Source: Mangrovimonas cancribranchiae
GTDB lineage: Bacteria; Bacteroidota; Bacteroidia; Flavobacteriales; Flavobacteriaceae
Assembly (NCBI RefSeq): GCF_037126245.1
Contig: NZ_CP136925.1
Location: 1,294,001-1,358,000, forward strand
Direction: 5' to 3'
Length of the DNA: 64,000 bases
In this document: positions 1-9,479 of the stretch, in pieces
How positions within the stretch are numbered: position 1 is the first letter of the stretch
How the letters are laid out: every line of letters starts with the position of its first letter
Made by a program: the position numbers and the translations under genes
Notes under the pieces: generated by a model
The model's input: only the letters and a program-made list of their open reading frames with translations
The model's database searches: none
Told to the model about the DNA's origin: nothing

Positions 1-2
1 AG

Positions 3-467
3 GTAAATATAGATTTATCAGGCAATTGGATTATGGAAATAAGCGGCGGCTATCTATTTGGAACTTATGATGATGAAGCGGCATTATATCGTTTTGAATT
101 TAATGCCAGTTCTATAACATTTAATCAGGTAACTATAATAAGTGATGGATATCAAGAAGATGGCAGCGAAGTAAATTCTGCGTTTAGTAATAATGCTTAC
201 ACGCTCGAAGGAGCTCAATTAAGTATGGATTTTTCTGGAGATAGTGCAATAACACCTAGTTGCTATAATGAAGTTACAGAAGAATGGGACGATTATTCAC
301 GTGATTTTACATTTATTTTTACTGTAGAAACCCAATATAATTTTGACACTGAAATGTTTACAGGAACTGTAAATGAAATTATAGATTATAGCACAGGAGA
401 AGTAATTCCATGTGAATCTACTACTGATTATGATGGTACGAGTGCTATTCAAATTTATAGAGAATAA
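3..467 (+). CDS. C-terminal part of a protein of unknown function (5' end outside window)
   Basis: The reading frame is open from base 3 with no stop, and the first internal Met (base 33) is preceded by in-frame codons reading VNIDLSGNWI. The gene therefore very probably begins upstream of the window and the Met at 33 is not its start. The visible part is acidic and rich in aromatic and beta-branched residues, with two cysteines (PSCYNE and PCESTT) near the C-terminal half that could form a disulfide. This looks like a beta-rich exported domain, perhaps lipocalin-like from the SGNW motif, but I do not recognise the family. A strong hairpin terminator follows at once. Confidence 0.6.
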   Translation, partial: VNIDLSGNWIMEISGGYLFGTYDDEAALYRFEFNASSITFNQVTIISDGYQEDGSEVNSAFSNNAYTLEGAQLSMDFSGDSAITPSCYNEVTEEWDDYSRDFTFIFTVETQYNFDTEMFTGTVNEIIDYSTGEVIPCESTTDYDGTSAIQIYRE

Positions 468-490
468 CTTAAAATAGTTTAATATTATTT

Positions 491-525
491 AAAACAGGTT
501 GCTACTTTTCAACCTGTTTTTTTAT
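491..525. terminator. Bidirectional intrinsic terminator
   Basis: The arm AAAACAGGTTG (491-501) pairs with CAACCTGTTTT (510-520) across an 8-base loop, followed by a T run. It lies between the convergent genes ending at 467 (+) and 522 (-), so it can serve both. Confidence 0.8.
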
Positions 526-818
526 TCTTCCTCTCCATAAGTATCTGCTTGTAAATCGTAATTTAAAATAACGTGACCATCATCATTAACCTCTAACTCA
601 TCTGCAGAGAAGTTTGTTAACGTATAATGTAGTTTACTACTAATTTTTACAAGATAAATGCACGCGTCAGTTTTAAGTTCAACTGCTTCAATAGTGTGGT
701 TATGATGGTCATCAAACGTTATAACATCGCCATCATTATAGCCATCAGGAAATTTTTGGTTTAGTAACTCAAGAATTTCCGGAGTGATCTTTTTATAGTC
801 TACGATTACTCTTTTCAT
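522..818 (-). CDS. Small conserved hypothetical protein
   Basis: A 98-residue acidic protein beginning MKRVIVDYKKITPEILELL and ending TYGEEE. It has a DDHHNH cluster near residues 36-41, no signal peptide and no membrane segment, so it is probably cytosolic. It resembles short uncharacterised proteins common in Flavobacteriaceae; I know no function for it. It is a single gene downstream of aroB on the same strand with about 115 bases between them, so co-transcription is possible. The coding call rests on a plausible start, hydrophobic periodicity and the terminator at its 3' end. Confidence 0.7.
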   Translation of the reverse strand: MKRVIVDYKKITPEILELLNQKFPDGYNDGDVITFDDHHNHTIEAVELKTDACIYLVKISSKLHYTLTNFSADELEVNDDGHVILNYDLQADTYGEEE

Positions 819-933
819 TACTAAAGATTTAAATTAATATTCGCCTCTATCTTCTTTAGCAATTTTTATAAAGTTACGAAAAAAAATGATTCGTTTTTGC
901 TTGATTATCAGTATTTAAGTATGGTTTTTTTTG

Positions 934-2001
934 TTATGAGCTGTAAAATTGAAACGCTTCATGTAATAAAGAGGTCTCTACTTGGCAATCTATTTTTGGT
1001 TGACTAATATTTTCTAATAGCACAAAATTAATGTTTCCGTGTTCATTCTTTTTATCATATTTTAAAAGATCTATTATAGGAGTAACATCATTGTCACCAA
1101 TATTAACATGGCCAAATAGTTTAAGAATGGTTTCTTTTATATCTATAGCAGCGGTTTTAGGTAACTCTTCTTGTTTGGTAGAAATATAACTTTCCATAAT
1201 CATACCAATGGCAATAGCTTCGCCATGCAATAAGGCTTCTTTTTCGGTATTGTTTAAAAAATACGTTTCTATAGCATGGCCAAGTGTATGGCCAAAGTTT
1301 AGTATTTTTCTTAGTCCTAACTCGTTAGGATCTTCTTCAACAACGGCTTTTTTTATAAGGATAGATTCGTAAATTAATGTATCAAACTCTTCTTGTGTCA
1401 TGCTTTCCAATTTCTTAAAAGCATTCCAGTGTTTTTCATCTTGAATTAATCCATGTTTTAACATTTCTGCAATACCAGATCGCATTTGATTTTCCGGAAG
1501 ACTTCTTAAAAAAGTAGTGTCTATTAAAACCATATCACCAGAATTAATAACACCAATTTGATTTTTAAGTCCGCCAAGATCAACACCCGTTTTCCCACCA
1601 ATAGAGGCATCTACCATAGCTAGTAAGGATGTTGGAACATTAATATAGGTAATACCACGTTTATAAGTAGAGGCAATAAATCCGCCAATGTCAGTTATTA
1701 CACCACCACCAAGATTTATCATAAGGCTTTTTCTGTCGGCATCAAGTTCGGTTAACGCCTTCCAAACACCTAAACACGTTTCTATATTTTTATGTTCTTC
1801 GCCAGATTCAATCTCTATAATTTCTATAGGTAAGTCTGTTTCTACATGTCCTAAAAAATAAGGTAAACATGTATTGTGAGTGTTTTCATCAACCAAAAGA
1901 AACACTTTAGAGATGTTATTACTAGATAGGTACTTATTTAAATGAGTGTAACAAGACTTGTTAAAATGTATATCGCAATTATTGGTTTTTATTGAAATCA
2001 T
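934..2001 (-). CDS. aroB: 3-dehydroquinate synthase
   Basis: This enzyme converts DAHP to 3-dehydroquinate, the second step of the shikimate pathway, in the cytosol with NAD+ and a divalent metal. The 355-residue length is normal. Visible motifs are the NAD-binding GGGVITDIGGF (residues 98-108), VPTSLLAMVDASIGGKTGV (122-140, with the active-site Asp and Lys), IAEMLKHG with E179, NFGHTLGHAIE (235-245) and LLHGEA (257-262). E179, H238 and H259 are the likely zinc ligands by family comparison. It is divergent from proline dehydrogenase, with about 70 bases between them. Confidence 0.97.
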   Translation of the reverse strand: MISIKTNNCDIHFNKSCYTHLNKYLSSNNISKVFLLVDENTHNTCLPYFLGHVETDLPIEIIEIESGEEHKNIETCLGVWKALTELDADRKSLMINLGGGVITDIGGFIASTYKRGITYINVPTSLLAMVDASIGGKTGVDLGGLKNQIGVINSGDMVLIDTTFLRSLPENQMRSGIAEMLKHGLIQDEKHWNAFKKLESMTQEEFDTLIYESILIKKAVVEEDPNELGLRKILNFGHTLGHAIETYFLNNTEKEALLHGEAIAIGMIMESYISTKQEELPKTAAIDIKETILKLFGHVNIGDNDVTPIIDLLKYDKKNEHGNINFVLLENISQPKIDCQVETSLLHEAFQFYSS

Positions 2002-2066
2002 ATCTAATGTTAAATATGATGTGAAAATAAGGTGTATTTTTTTATAATAAAACAGTAACTCCTAAT

Positions 2067-2074
2067 TATATTTG
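2067..2074 (+). promoter_or_regulatory. Bacteroidota-type -7 promoter box
   Basis: TATATTTG fits the TAnnTTTG consensus of the Bacteroidota primary sigma factor. It lies 22 bases before the TTG codon at 2096, which argues that translation of proline dehydrogenase starts there: the TTG at 2072 lies inside the box itself. No convincing -33 TTG element was found. Confidence 0.5.
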
Positions 2075-2095
2075 CAAAGTAAATTTTTTGAGGAA

Positions 2096-3271
2096 TTGAG
2101 TAAACGTATTTTCGATAATACCGAAGTTGCTTTTGCGCTTAAAAGTAACTCCGAATTAAACAGAGCTTATTATCTGTTTAAAATGATTGCTTATGAACCA
2201 CTTGTTAAAATAGGGAAGTGGTTAACGCATTTTGCCATTAAGGCTAAACTTCCTGTAGATAGTTTAATTAGAGCTACCGTTTTCGATCATTTTTGTGGCG
2301 GAGTAAACGAGAAAGATTGTTTACCTGTAATAGATGCTATGTATTCTAAAGGCGTGTGTTCAGTTTTGGATTACTCGGTTGAAGGTAAAGCCAATGAGGC
2401 TCATTTTGATGACGCCATGCAAAAGATTGTTGAAATTATAAAATTTTCAGCAAATAAAGATGCTATGCCTATTGTTGTTTTTAAACCAACTGGGTTTGGA
2501 CGATTTTATCTTTATCAGAAAAAAGGTGAAGGAAAGGCGTTTACGAGCGAAGAACAAGCCGAATGGAATCGTGTTGTAGGACGTTACGATACCGTTTGTC
2601 GTTTAAGTAAAGAAAAGGATGTAGAAATCCTTATTGATGCCGAAGAAACGTGGATGCAAGATGCTGCTGATAATCTTGTAACCTTAATGATGAAGCGCTA
2701 TAATACTGAAAAGCCTATTGTTTATAATACCTTGCAAATGTATCGCCATGACCGAATGGCCTTTTTAAAGAAAGAACATGGCATAGCCAAAAAAGAAGGC
2801 TATTTTTTAGGGTATAAGATTGTAAGAGGCGCTTATATGGAAAAGGAAAATGACCGTGCCTTAGAGCTTGGTTATAATTCGCCAATTTGTGATAGTAAAT
2901 TAGCAACCGATGTTAATTTTAATACAAGTGCAAAATATATTTTAGATCATATAGATTTAATTTCTGTTTTTGTAGGAACCCATAATGAAGAAAGTTGTTA
3001 TTTAGTTATGGAATTAATGGAAGAAAAAGGAATATCCAAGAACGATAATCGTGTGTGGTTTGGCCAATTGTATGGTATGAGCGACCATATAAGTTTTAAC
3101 TTGTCTGAGCTAGGTTACAATGTGGCTAAGTATGTTCCTTTTGGCCCTGTAAAAGATGTGTTGCCATATTTAATACGCAGAGCAGAGGAGAATACCTCGG
3201 TTTCTGGACAAACAGGACGCGAATTAACATTACTATCTATAGAAAAGAAACGCCGAAAAATGCTTGTTTAA
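2096..3271 (+). CDS. Proline dehydrogenase
   Basis: An FAD-dependent enzyme that oxidises proline to pyrroline-5-carboxylate. The barrel motifs are present: ATVFDHFCGG near the N-terminus, RVWFGQLYGMSDHISF, and the C-terminal NVAKYVPFGPVKDVLPYLIRR with the paired arginines that bind the substrate carboxylate in this family. The frame is open back to a TTG at 2072, but that codon sits within a -7 promoter box; the TTG at 2096 gives MSKRIFDNTEVAFALK, which matches the usual N-terminus of flavobacterial homologues. I therefore prefer 2096. Its stop codon interlocks with that of the convergent wzc-like gene. Confidence 0.92.
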   Translation: MSKRIFDNTEVAFALKSNSELNRAYYLFKMIAYEPLVKIGKWLTHFAIKAKLPVDSLIRATVFDHFCGGVNEKDCLPVIDAMYSKGVCSVLDYSVEGKANEAHFDDAMQKIVEIIKFSANKDAMPIVVFKPTGFGRFYLYQKKGEGKAFTSEEQAEWNRVVGRYDTVCRLSKEKDVEILIDAEETWMQDAADNLVTLMMKRYNTEKPIVYNTLQMYRHDRMAFLKKEHGIAKKEGYFLGYKIVRGAYMEKENDRALELGYNSPICDSKLATDVNFNTSAKYILDHIDLISVFVGTHNEESCYLVMELMEEKGISKNDNRVWFGQLYGMSDHISFNLSELGYNVAKYVPFGPVKDVLPYLIRRAEENTSVSGQTGRELTLLSIEKKRRKMLV

Positions 3272-5637
3272 CTTGAAAACTTCCACCAAGTTTTTTTACT
3301 AGAAGGTTTTTTACCATAACCATAAGCATAATTTGTTCCTTTTTTCTGATTCACTCCATTTAACAAAATAGCCATATTAGGTAAACGTTTTTCGTTATAC
3401 ATAGTTTGTGCTATATGTAATTGTCTTTTATCTATGTAATTTGCTCTAATAACATATACAAACATATCGGCATATTTACTAATTAACAAGGTATCTGTTA
3501 CTAACCCAACTGCAGCAGTATCTACTATAATATAATCATATTCATTTTTTACAGTATCAAATAACTCTGCTACACGATTACTCATTAATAATTCGGATGG
3601 ATTAGGCGGAATAATACCAGACGGAATAACATCTAAGTTATCATTATCTTTTACTTTTACTGTTACATCTTTAGGTGTAAGTGTTTTATTTCCAATAAAA
3701 TTGGTAATTCCTAAATCGTTATTAATATTCAAGTAATTTGTAGCTTTAGGAACTCTAATATCTGTTTCAATAAGCAGGACTTTTTTATCTGAAAATGAAA
3801 GTGAAGAAGCTAAATTTATTGAGGTGTGCGATTTTCCTTCTTGACTTGTGGTAGAGGTTACAAATATAATTTTAGCCCTATCTTTTATATCTTGTAACAT
3901 AAAGTCTAGATTTGTTCTTATCATTCTAAAAGCTTCAGCTTTTGAGCTATAATCTACTTTAGATATTAGCTGATTTTTCTTACTAGATTTTGGAATGTCG
4001 CCTAAGTAAGGAACATCTATAGCTTTCTTAACATCTTTTATTGTGTGTACTTTCGAGTCTAACAACTGAAATAGATAAATTAGCCCAATAGGTAAACTAG
4101 CGCCAAGTATTAGTGCAGATAGGTAAACAATGGGTTTAATTGGTGATACAGGTGTTGAGCTAGCATTACCATCGTCTACAACTTTAGCATTAGGAGATGT
4201 TATACCATGCGATATAGCAGCTTCTTCTCGTTTTTGTAGTAAAAATAAGTATAGAGACTCTTTAATACTTTGTTGACGCTGGGTGTCTCTAAACTGACGT
4301 TGCTTGGTTGGCGTACTGTATATTTGGCCACTAATTTTATTTGCTTTTTCGTTAAGTGCGTTTAATGTAATTTTATTAGAAGATCTAATATTACTTAAAT
4401 TTTGTTCTAGGTTGGTTTTTAGCTCATTTATTTGATTGGTAAGATTTTGTACCGTTGGGTTTTTTTCACTAGAGTGTTCTAATAGCCTATTTCTCTCAAG
4501 AACAAGGTCGTTATGTCTTCTTGTTATTTCTGCAATTGAGTTATCTTCTATACCAATATTTGATGGAAGTAAATCTCCAGTCGAACTGTTTTCATCGACA
4601 TAGTTTTCCATGTAGTCAATGAGTTGAATTTGATTGGTCGTTTTAATAATTTTTGTTTCGTTTTCTCTTTCGTTTTGAAGGAAAATATTAGATTGTGTAG
4701 CTAAGTCTGTTAATCTATTTTTCTTTTGAATAGTTTCTGCGGTTAAATCGACTTCTCCTAATTCTTCAGAAACGACTTTTAATCTACTATTTATAAACTC
4801 TGAAGTTATTTCAACAACTTTTTGTTTATCTTTTACAACATCTTTATTGTAAACTTCTATAAGTTTGCTTAAAAATTGAGCAGCCTTATCTTTATTATTA
4901 TCATTTACGGAAAGCTTTATAATGCTGGAGTATTCTTTTGTTTCAACCGTTAAATTTCCTTTATAATGGCCAACAATTTTATTAATTGGAGATATTTTAA
5001 TTGTTATGTTGGATCCTGTTTTCACAGCATATTGTCCAATATTTGGTGTAATAGTTATTTCGCCAAAGCCAGTTTCTATTGCTTCGCCAAAACTGTATTC
5101 CGTACCTTGTTCTTCGGTACTTTGGTCGTTAGTTTCCCAAAATTTAGTGTTTTGTGTTGCGCCTTTTAAAAGAAATTTGTTGGGAGATTGAATTTTAACA
5201 TTCATTATAGTATCTACCTGAAAAAGAATGGAGTCGGTTGCACTAAAATTAATATTTAAAGGAGGGTTTATATATACTTCATGTTTTTGTATTCTCCCTT
5301 CTACGTAGTATTGAATATTAAATCGCAACTCTTTTACGGCTTGTTCTATAAGTGTTTTCGAAGCTATAATTTCTGCTTCATCAAGTACGTTGTTTAAGTC
5401 TTTTTTAAATAAGCCGTAGTTTTGTAAGGATGATAGTTCTGGTAATTTAGTGGTTTGTCTATCGTTTTTTATTTGAATTATAGCATTAGCTTTATATTGA
5501 TAAGTGGCGTATCTTAAATATACGTAAGCTAGTGTAATGGCAACAATAACGCAAAAAACTATTAGTTTCCACTTATTAATATAAGGATCTACTATATCAC
5601 GAAAATGTTCGTTTTGATTGGTGGTTTTTGTTTTCAT
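3268..5637 (-). CDS. Wzc-like polysaccharide co-polymerase / BY-type tyrosine kinase
   Basis: An inner-membrane protein controlling polymer length and export together with the Wza-like channel encoded just upstream. Of 789 residues, TM1 is near 22-44, followed by a large periplasmic Wzz domain with coiled-coil stretches (about 270-460) and TM2 near 501-525. The cytoplasmic kinase domain has Walker A SQEGKS (598-603), Walker A' LLIETDIRVP with D626, and Walker B IIVDTA with D706. The usual PGEGKS is SQEGKS and the first Asp of A' is Glu. The C-terminal tyrosine cluster is small (YAYGYG). This is the last gene of the minus-strand operon; 6 bases separate it from the gene before it. Confidence 0.92.
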   Translation of the reverse strand: MKTKTTNQNEHFRDIVDPYINKWKLIVFCVIVAITLAYVYLRYATYQYKANAIIQIKNDRQTTKLPELSSLQNYGLFKKDLNNVLDEAEIIASKTLIEQAVKELRFNIQYYVEGRIQKHEVYINPPLNINFSATDSILFQVDTIMNVKIQSPNKFLLKGATQNTKFWETNDQSTEEQGTEYSFGEAIETGFGEITITPNIGQYAVKTGSNITIKISPINKIVGHYKGNLTVETKEYSSIIKLSVNDNNKDKAAQFLSKLIEVYNKDVVKDKQKVVEITSEFINSRLKVVSEELGEVDLTAETIQKKNRLTDLATQSNIFLQNERENETKIIKTTNQIQLIDYMENYVDENSSTGDLLPSNIGIEDNSIAEITRRHNDLVLERNRLLEHSSEKNPTVQNLTNQINELKTNLEQNLSNIRSSNKITLNALNEKANKISGQIYSTPTKQRQFRDTQRQQSIKESLYLFLLQKREEAAISHGITSPNAKVVDDGNASSTPVSPIKPIVYLSALILGASLPIGLIYLFQLLDSKVHTIKDVKKAIDVPYLGDIPKSSKKNQLISKVDYSSKAEAFRMIRTNLDFMLQDIKDRAKIIFVTSTTSQEGKSHTSINLASSLSFSDKKVLLIETDIRVPKATNYLNINNDLGITNFIGNKTLTPKDVTVKVKDNDNLDVIPSGIIPPNPSELLMSNRVAELFDTVKNEYDYIIVDTAAVGLVTDTLLISKYADMFVYVIRANYIDKRQLHIAQTMYNEKRLPNMAILLNGVNQKKGTNYAYGYGKKPSSKKTWWKFSS

Positions 5638-5643
5638 AAGAAA

Positions 5644-6429
5644 TTAATTTACAAATAGACCAACAATACTAGTAAGAGCTGCTACTGCAGATATTATTAC
5701 AACAGCATTTTGATTATAGGAGGACGATCTAACTTTTGCTTTGTTTGGTGAAACATAGATAATATCGTCTTGCTCTAAATAATAACTAATTGAGTTTAAA
5801 ACACTAATAGATGTTAAATCGAACTGAGCATATTCTTTTTTACCATTATTTTCCCTTATCAATAATACATTATCTCTTCTTCCATGTATAGTAAGATCTC
5901 CTGCGTATCCTAAAGCTTCATTAAGCGAAATTTTTTCATCTTCTAAAACGAAGGTTCCTGGGTTACGTACTTCACCAAGTATAGTTACTGTAAAGTTTAC
6001 AATCCTTATGTTTACAATAGGATCTTTTAAATATTCTTTTAGTTGTTCTTTTAATTGTTGAGTTGCTTCTGTTCTGCTAAGTCCTCCAATTTTAAATTCG
6101 CCAATAACAGGAAATTGAATGTTACCGTTTCTATCTACTAAATAGGTTTGCATTTTAGAGCTTCCTTGAGTTATAATTTCTGAACGTCCTTCAGAAATTA
6201 TAGGTAAATTAAACGGTCTGGAAGCTTGTGGATCTATAGATGATACAATAATAGATAGCTTATCGTTAGGTTTATAAAATATATCGGTATTAAATTCTAT
6301 TTCATGATACTCTGATAGAGGTTCATCTTGAAAATAAGTAAGATCTTTTGTTGTTGCACAAGAGGTAAGTAGAGCAATGGTTAATAAACTTACTATGTGT
6401 TTAATGTTTTTTGGGTTAAATAGTTTCAT
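5644..6429 (-). CDS. Wza-like polysaccharide export lipoprotein
   Basis: A periplasmic/outer-membrane export protein of the Poly_export family. The N-terminus has a lipoprotein signal with lipobox LLTSC and Cys24 as the lipidation site. A Poly_export domain follows (DKLSIIVSSIDPQ region), then an SLBB-like segment (VTILGEVRNPGTF). A hydrophobic C-terminus (about 241-261) could span a membrane. At 261 residues it is much shorter than enterobacterial Wza, as is common in Bacteroidota, where the outer-membrane part may differ. It precedes the Wzc-like gene by 6 bases and so forms an export pair with it. Confidence 0.93.
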   Translation of the reverse strand: MKLFNPKNIKHIVSLLTIALLTSCATTKDLTYFQDEPLSEYHEIEFNTDIFYKPNDKLSIIVSSIDPQASRPFNLPIISEGRSEIITQGSSKMQTYLVDRNGNIQFPVIGEFKIGGLSRTEATQQLKEQLKEYLKDPIVNIRIVNFTVTILGEVRNPGTFVLEDEKISLNEALGYAGDLTIHGRRDNVLLIRENNGKKEYAQFDLTSISVLNSISYYLEQDDIIYVSPNKAKVRSSSYNQNAVVIISAVAALTSIVGLFVN

Positions 6430-6442
6430 TGGTTAATAGCTT

Positions 6443-8344
6443 TTATTTAATGTTTAAAACATCATATTTGGAGTTGTTAGGATTGTATTCTGGCACAATA
6501 TCTTTTATTTTAGATACAATTTCAATATTTTGGGTTGTAGAGTGTAGCGCACAAAGCTCTGAAATAGATTGTCTTACTTTATCAATTTTTATTTCTTTAC
6601 ATTTTGCTATCATTATTTTTTCGTTATATGTAGGTTTGGTGTTCTCACCATCTATAAGTAACTCTTCAAAAATTTTCTCTCCTGGTCTTAACCCTGTTAT
6701 TTTTATATCGATGTCTTCTGGGTATCTTAAACCGGAAAGGGTTATCATATTAACAGCTAAGTCAAATATTCTAATAGGTTTACCCATGTCGAAAACAAAA
6801 ATTTCATATCCTAACCCCATAGCGGCTGCTTCTAAAACTAATTGGCTAGCTTCAGGAATTGTCATAAAATAACGAATAATATCGCGATGTGTAACGGTTA
6901 AAGGACCGCCATTTTCAATTTGTTTTTTAAATAAAGGTATTACTGAGCCATTGGAACCTAAAACATTACCAAACCGTGTGATAATAAACTTTGTTTTACC
7001 GTTGGAGGCTTCTTTTTGGCAACATATTAGCATTTCTGCTATGCGTTTTGTGGCACCCATAACATTTGTTGGGTTTACGGCTTTATCTGTTGAGATTAGA
7101 ATAAATTTATCTGTGCCATGCTTTACAGCATTACTTATAACGTTTTTAGTGCCTTTAATATTAACGCTAACAGCTTCGTATGGGTTTTGTTCCATTAAAG
7201 GAACGTGTTTATAGGCTGCTGCATGAAATACTATATCTGGTTTATATGTGTTAAAAATCATGTGAAGTCTTACATTGTTTCTTACATCAGAGACAATGGT
7301 TTCTACATGTTTTATATTATTACGTAAAAGCTCTTGTTGAATGTTATAAAGTGCCGATTCGGCATTATCTATAAGAATAAGTTTTGTAAACTTAAAATGG
7401 GTGAGTTTTCTAACCAACTCACTACCTATGGAGCCTGCTGCACCTGTTACTAAAATAACTTTGTTGGTGTATTCCTCAATAAGTAAAGGGTTGTCAATAT
7501 TTATAGGTTCTCTACCTAATAAATCTTCAATATTTATATCTTTTATTTGACCAATGCTTAAATCGCCATCTATCCAGTGTTTAACTGCAGGAACAATTTT
7601 AACCTTAAGGTTTAGGTTAAAAAAGCTATTTGTTAATTGAAGTAATTTGTTTGAATTTATGCTTTGTATTGAAATAATGATTTCATCGATATGATGTTTT
7701 TCAATAAACTCTTTTGTAATGCTTTTAGGGTTATAAACGTTAAGTAGATTAATTTTTTTTCCTATTTTACCTTCATCTTCGTCTATAAATCCTAGTATTT
7801 TATAATGGCTTTTAGGATCGTTTGTTACAGCATCGTAAGTAATCATACCAGATGTTCCTGCGCCATAAATTAATATAGACTTTTGTTCCTCAATATTTGT
7901 AACAATGCTTTTGTATATAGACTTAACAACAAATTTAGCACCAACTAATATTAATACATTAAGTAAAAGATGAATGTAAATTATTGAGCCAGGAATATCA
8001 AACGTATTATTAAAATTAAATTTTCGGCTTAAAAAAGTAGATACAATAAGGATTGTAGCTATTATGTTAATCCCTATAATTAAATTAACAACATCGTTTA
8101 CTCCTGTAAACCGAACAACACCTTTGTGAGAGTTAACAGACAGAAAACTAATAATTGCTGCAACTAAAACAAAAGGAACTTGTTTTAAGAATAATTTAAA
8201 ATCAAAATCTAAATTAAAATTATATCTAATTATGTAGGCTATAAAAAAAGTTAGTCCTACAATACATAAATCAAAGAGGAGTACTAACCATTTTGAAGCA
8301 TATCTGTTAGATAATTTTCTTAATATGTTTTTAAGCTTCTCCAA
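6443..8344 (-). CDS. UDP-sugar 4,6-dehydratase, CapD/PglF/WbpM family
   Basis: A membrane-anchored nucleotide-sugar dehydratase that likely makes the 4-keto-6-deoxy intermediate from UDP-GlcNAc. Of 633 residues, about four membrane helices lie in 1-140, followed by a first Rossmann motif GAGTSG (161-166) and a catalytic SDR domain with GAAGSIG (301-307). The active-site stretch STDKAVNPTNVMGATK (418-433) has Met429 in place of the usual Tyr, plus Lys433, as in the PglF/FlaA1 family. The product should feed the aminotransferase encoded just upstream, with which it overlaps by 14 bases. Confidence 0.93.
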   Translation of the reverse strand: MEKLKNILRKLSNRYASKWLVLLFDLCIVGLTFFIAYIIRYNFNLDFDFKLFLKQVPFVLVAAIISFLSVNSHKGVVRFTGVNDVVNLIIGINIIATILIVSTFLSRKFNFNNTFDIPGSIIYIHLLLNVLILVGAKFVVKSIYKSIVTNIEEQKSILIYGAGTSGMITYDAVTNDPKSHYKILGFIDEDEGKIGKKINLLNVYNPKSITKEFIEKHHIDEIIISIQSINSNKLLQLTNSFFNLNLKVKIVPAVKHWIDGDLSIGQIKDINIEDLLGREPINIDNPLLIEEYTNKVILVTGAAGSIGSELVRKLTHFKFTKLILIDNAESALYNIQQELLRNNIKHVETIVSDVRNNVRLHMIFNTYKPDIVFHAAAYKHVPLMEQNPYEAVSVNIKGTKNVISNAVKHGTDKFILISTDKAVNPTNVMGATKRIAEMLICCQKEASNGKTKFIITRFGNVLGSNGSVIPLFKKQIENGGPLTVTHRDIIRYFMTIPEASQLVLEAAAMGLGYEIFVFDMGKPIRIFDLAVNMITLSGLRYPEDIDIKITGLRPGEKIFEELLIDGENTKPTYNEKIMIAKCKEIKIDKVRQSISELCALHSTTQNIEIVSKIKDIVPEYNPNNSKYDVLNIK

Positions 8345-9479
8345 AGTAAGATTTAATTAAATTAACGATTCTTTTTAAATCGTTTTTAGTTAGGTTAGAG
8401 CCGCTTGGTAGGCATAAGCCTTTTTTATATAACTCTTCTGAGACACCATTAAGATATGTTGGAACATTTTTATATAAGGGCTGAAGGTGCATTGGTTTCC
8501 AAGATGGTCTAGCTTCAATATTATGATCGTTTAAAAGTTTTAACAAGTTGTTTCTTGTGTTTTCATTATCAAGAAGTATACATGTTAACCATCTGTTTGA
8601 TGTAAATCCTTTAGGCTCATTTAAAAATGTAATGGCTTTAATATGACATAGATTTTGTTGATAGTATTTATAATTTCTTCTTCTTAACGACACATAATTG
8701 TCAAGAACTCTCATTTGACCGCGTCCTATTCCAGCAATAATATTAGACATACGGTAATTGTAGCCAAGAGTTTTGTGGATGTATTCATTTCCATCTTCTT
8801 TAGCTTGAGTTGCTAGGAAAACGGCTTTTTCTTTAAGTTTTTTAGATGATGTTATTAAAGCGCCACCTCCAGAAGTTGTTATAATTTTATTCCCATTAAA
8901 TGATAGTATTGAAAAATCGCCAAAAGTCCCACATTTTCTTCCATAAACTTCACTTCCAAAGGCTTCGGCACTATCTTCTATAATAGGAATATTATATTTT
9001 TTTGAAATGGTTTCTATTTGCATTGTATTATAAGGCATACCATATAAATTTATTGCAATAATAGCTTTTGGTTTTTTTCCTTTATTAATTCTATCTATTA
9101 TAGCTTGTTCAAGAAGCTTAGGGCATATATTCCAAGTTTCTTTTTCGCTATCAACTAAAATAGGAGTAGCACCTAAATATTTTACTGGATTTACCGAAGC
9201 TACAAATGTTTTTGTTTGGCATATCACTTCATCTTTAGCTTTTACACCAATAATGTGTAAAGCTAAATGAATAGCAGCTGTACCAGAGCTTAGGGCGGTA
9301 ACATGTCGGTTTTGGTTTAAGTAAACTTCAATATCGTTTTCAAAACCATTAACGTTAGGTCCTAAAGGTGCAATCCAATTTAATTTAAATGCTTCTTCAA
9401 TGAATTCTTGCTCGTATCCACTCATGTGTGGTGGTGATAACCAAATTCTAGAATTCAACTTAGATTCATTAATAGCCAT
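8331..9479 (-). CDS. DegT/DnrJ/EryC1-type sugar aminotransferase (PglE-like)
   Basis: A PLP-dependent enzyme that likely aminates the C4 keto sugar made by the neighbouring dehydratase. Visible features are the fold-type I signature with Asp169 (PIIEDSAEAFGSE) and the PLP lysine K198 in SFNGNKIITTSGGGAL. The N-terminal LSPPHMSGYEQEFIEEAF is typical of PglE-like enzymes. The 382-residue length is normal. It is the first gene of the 9479-to-3268 operon, preceded by a 308-base non-coding stretch. Coupling with the PglF-like dehydratase and the PglC-like transferase suggests a bacillosamine-type 4-amino sugar, but no PglD-type acetyltransferase is visible. Confidence 0.9.
   Translation of the reverse strand: MAINESKLNSRIWLSPPHMSGYEQEFIEEAFKLNWIAPLGPNVNGFENDIEVYLNQNRHVTALSSGTAAIHLALHIIGVKAKDEVICQTKTFVASVNPVKYLGATPILVDSEKETWNICPKLLEQAIIDRINKGKKPKAIIAINLYGMPYNTMQIETISKKYNIPIIEDSAEAFGSEVYGRKCGTFGDFSILSFNGNKIITTSGGGALITSSKKLKEKAVFLATQAKEDGNEYIHKTLGYNYRMSNIIAGIGRGQMRVLDNYVSLRRRNYKYYQQNLCHIKAITFLNEPKGFTSNRWLTCILLDNENTRNNLLKLLNDHNIEARPSWKPMHLQPLYKNVPTYLNGVSEELYKKGLCLPSGSNLTKNDLKRIVNLIKSYFGEA

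Noticed and set aside
2072-2095. An earlier TTG start for proline dehydrogenase at 2072
   Set aside because: The codon lies within the -7 box TATATTTG and would add eight residues not expected from homologues; TTG at 2096 fits better.
6429-6872. A 147-codon plus-strand frame antisense to the dehydratase gene
   Set aside because: Entirely opposite a conserved coding region, and its composition is that of a reverse-complement frame.
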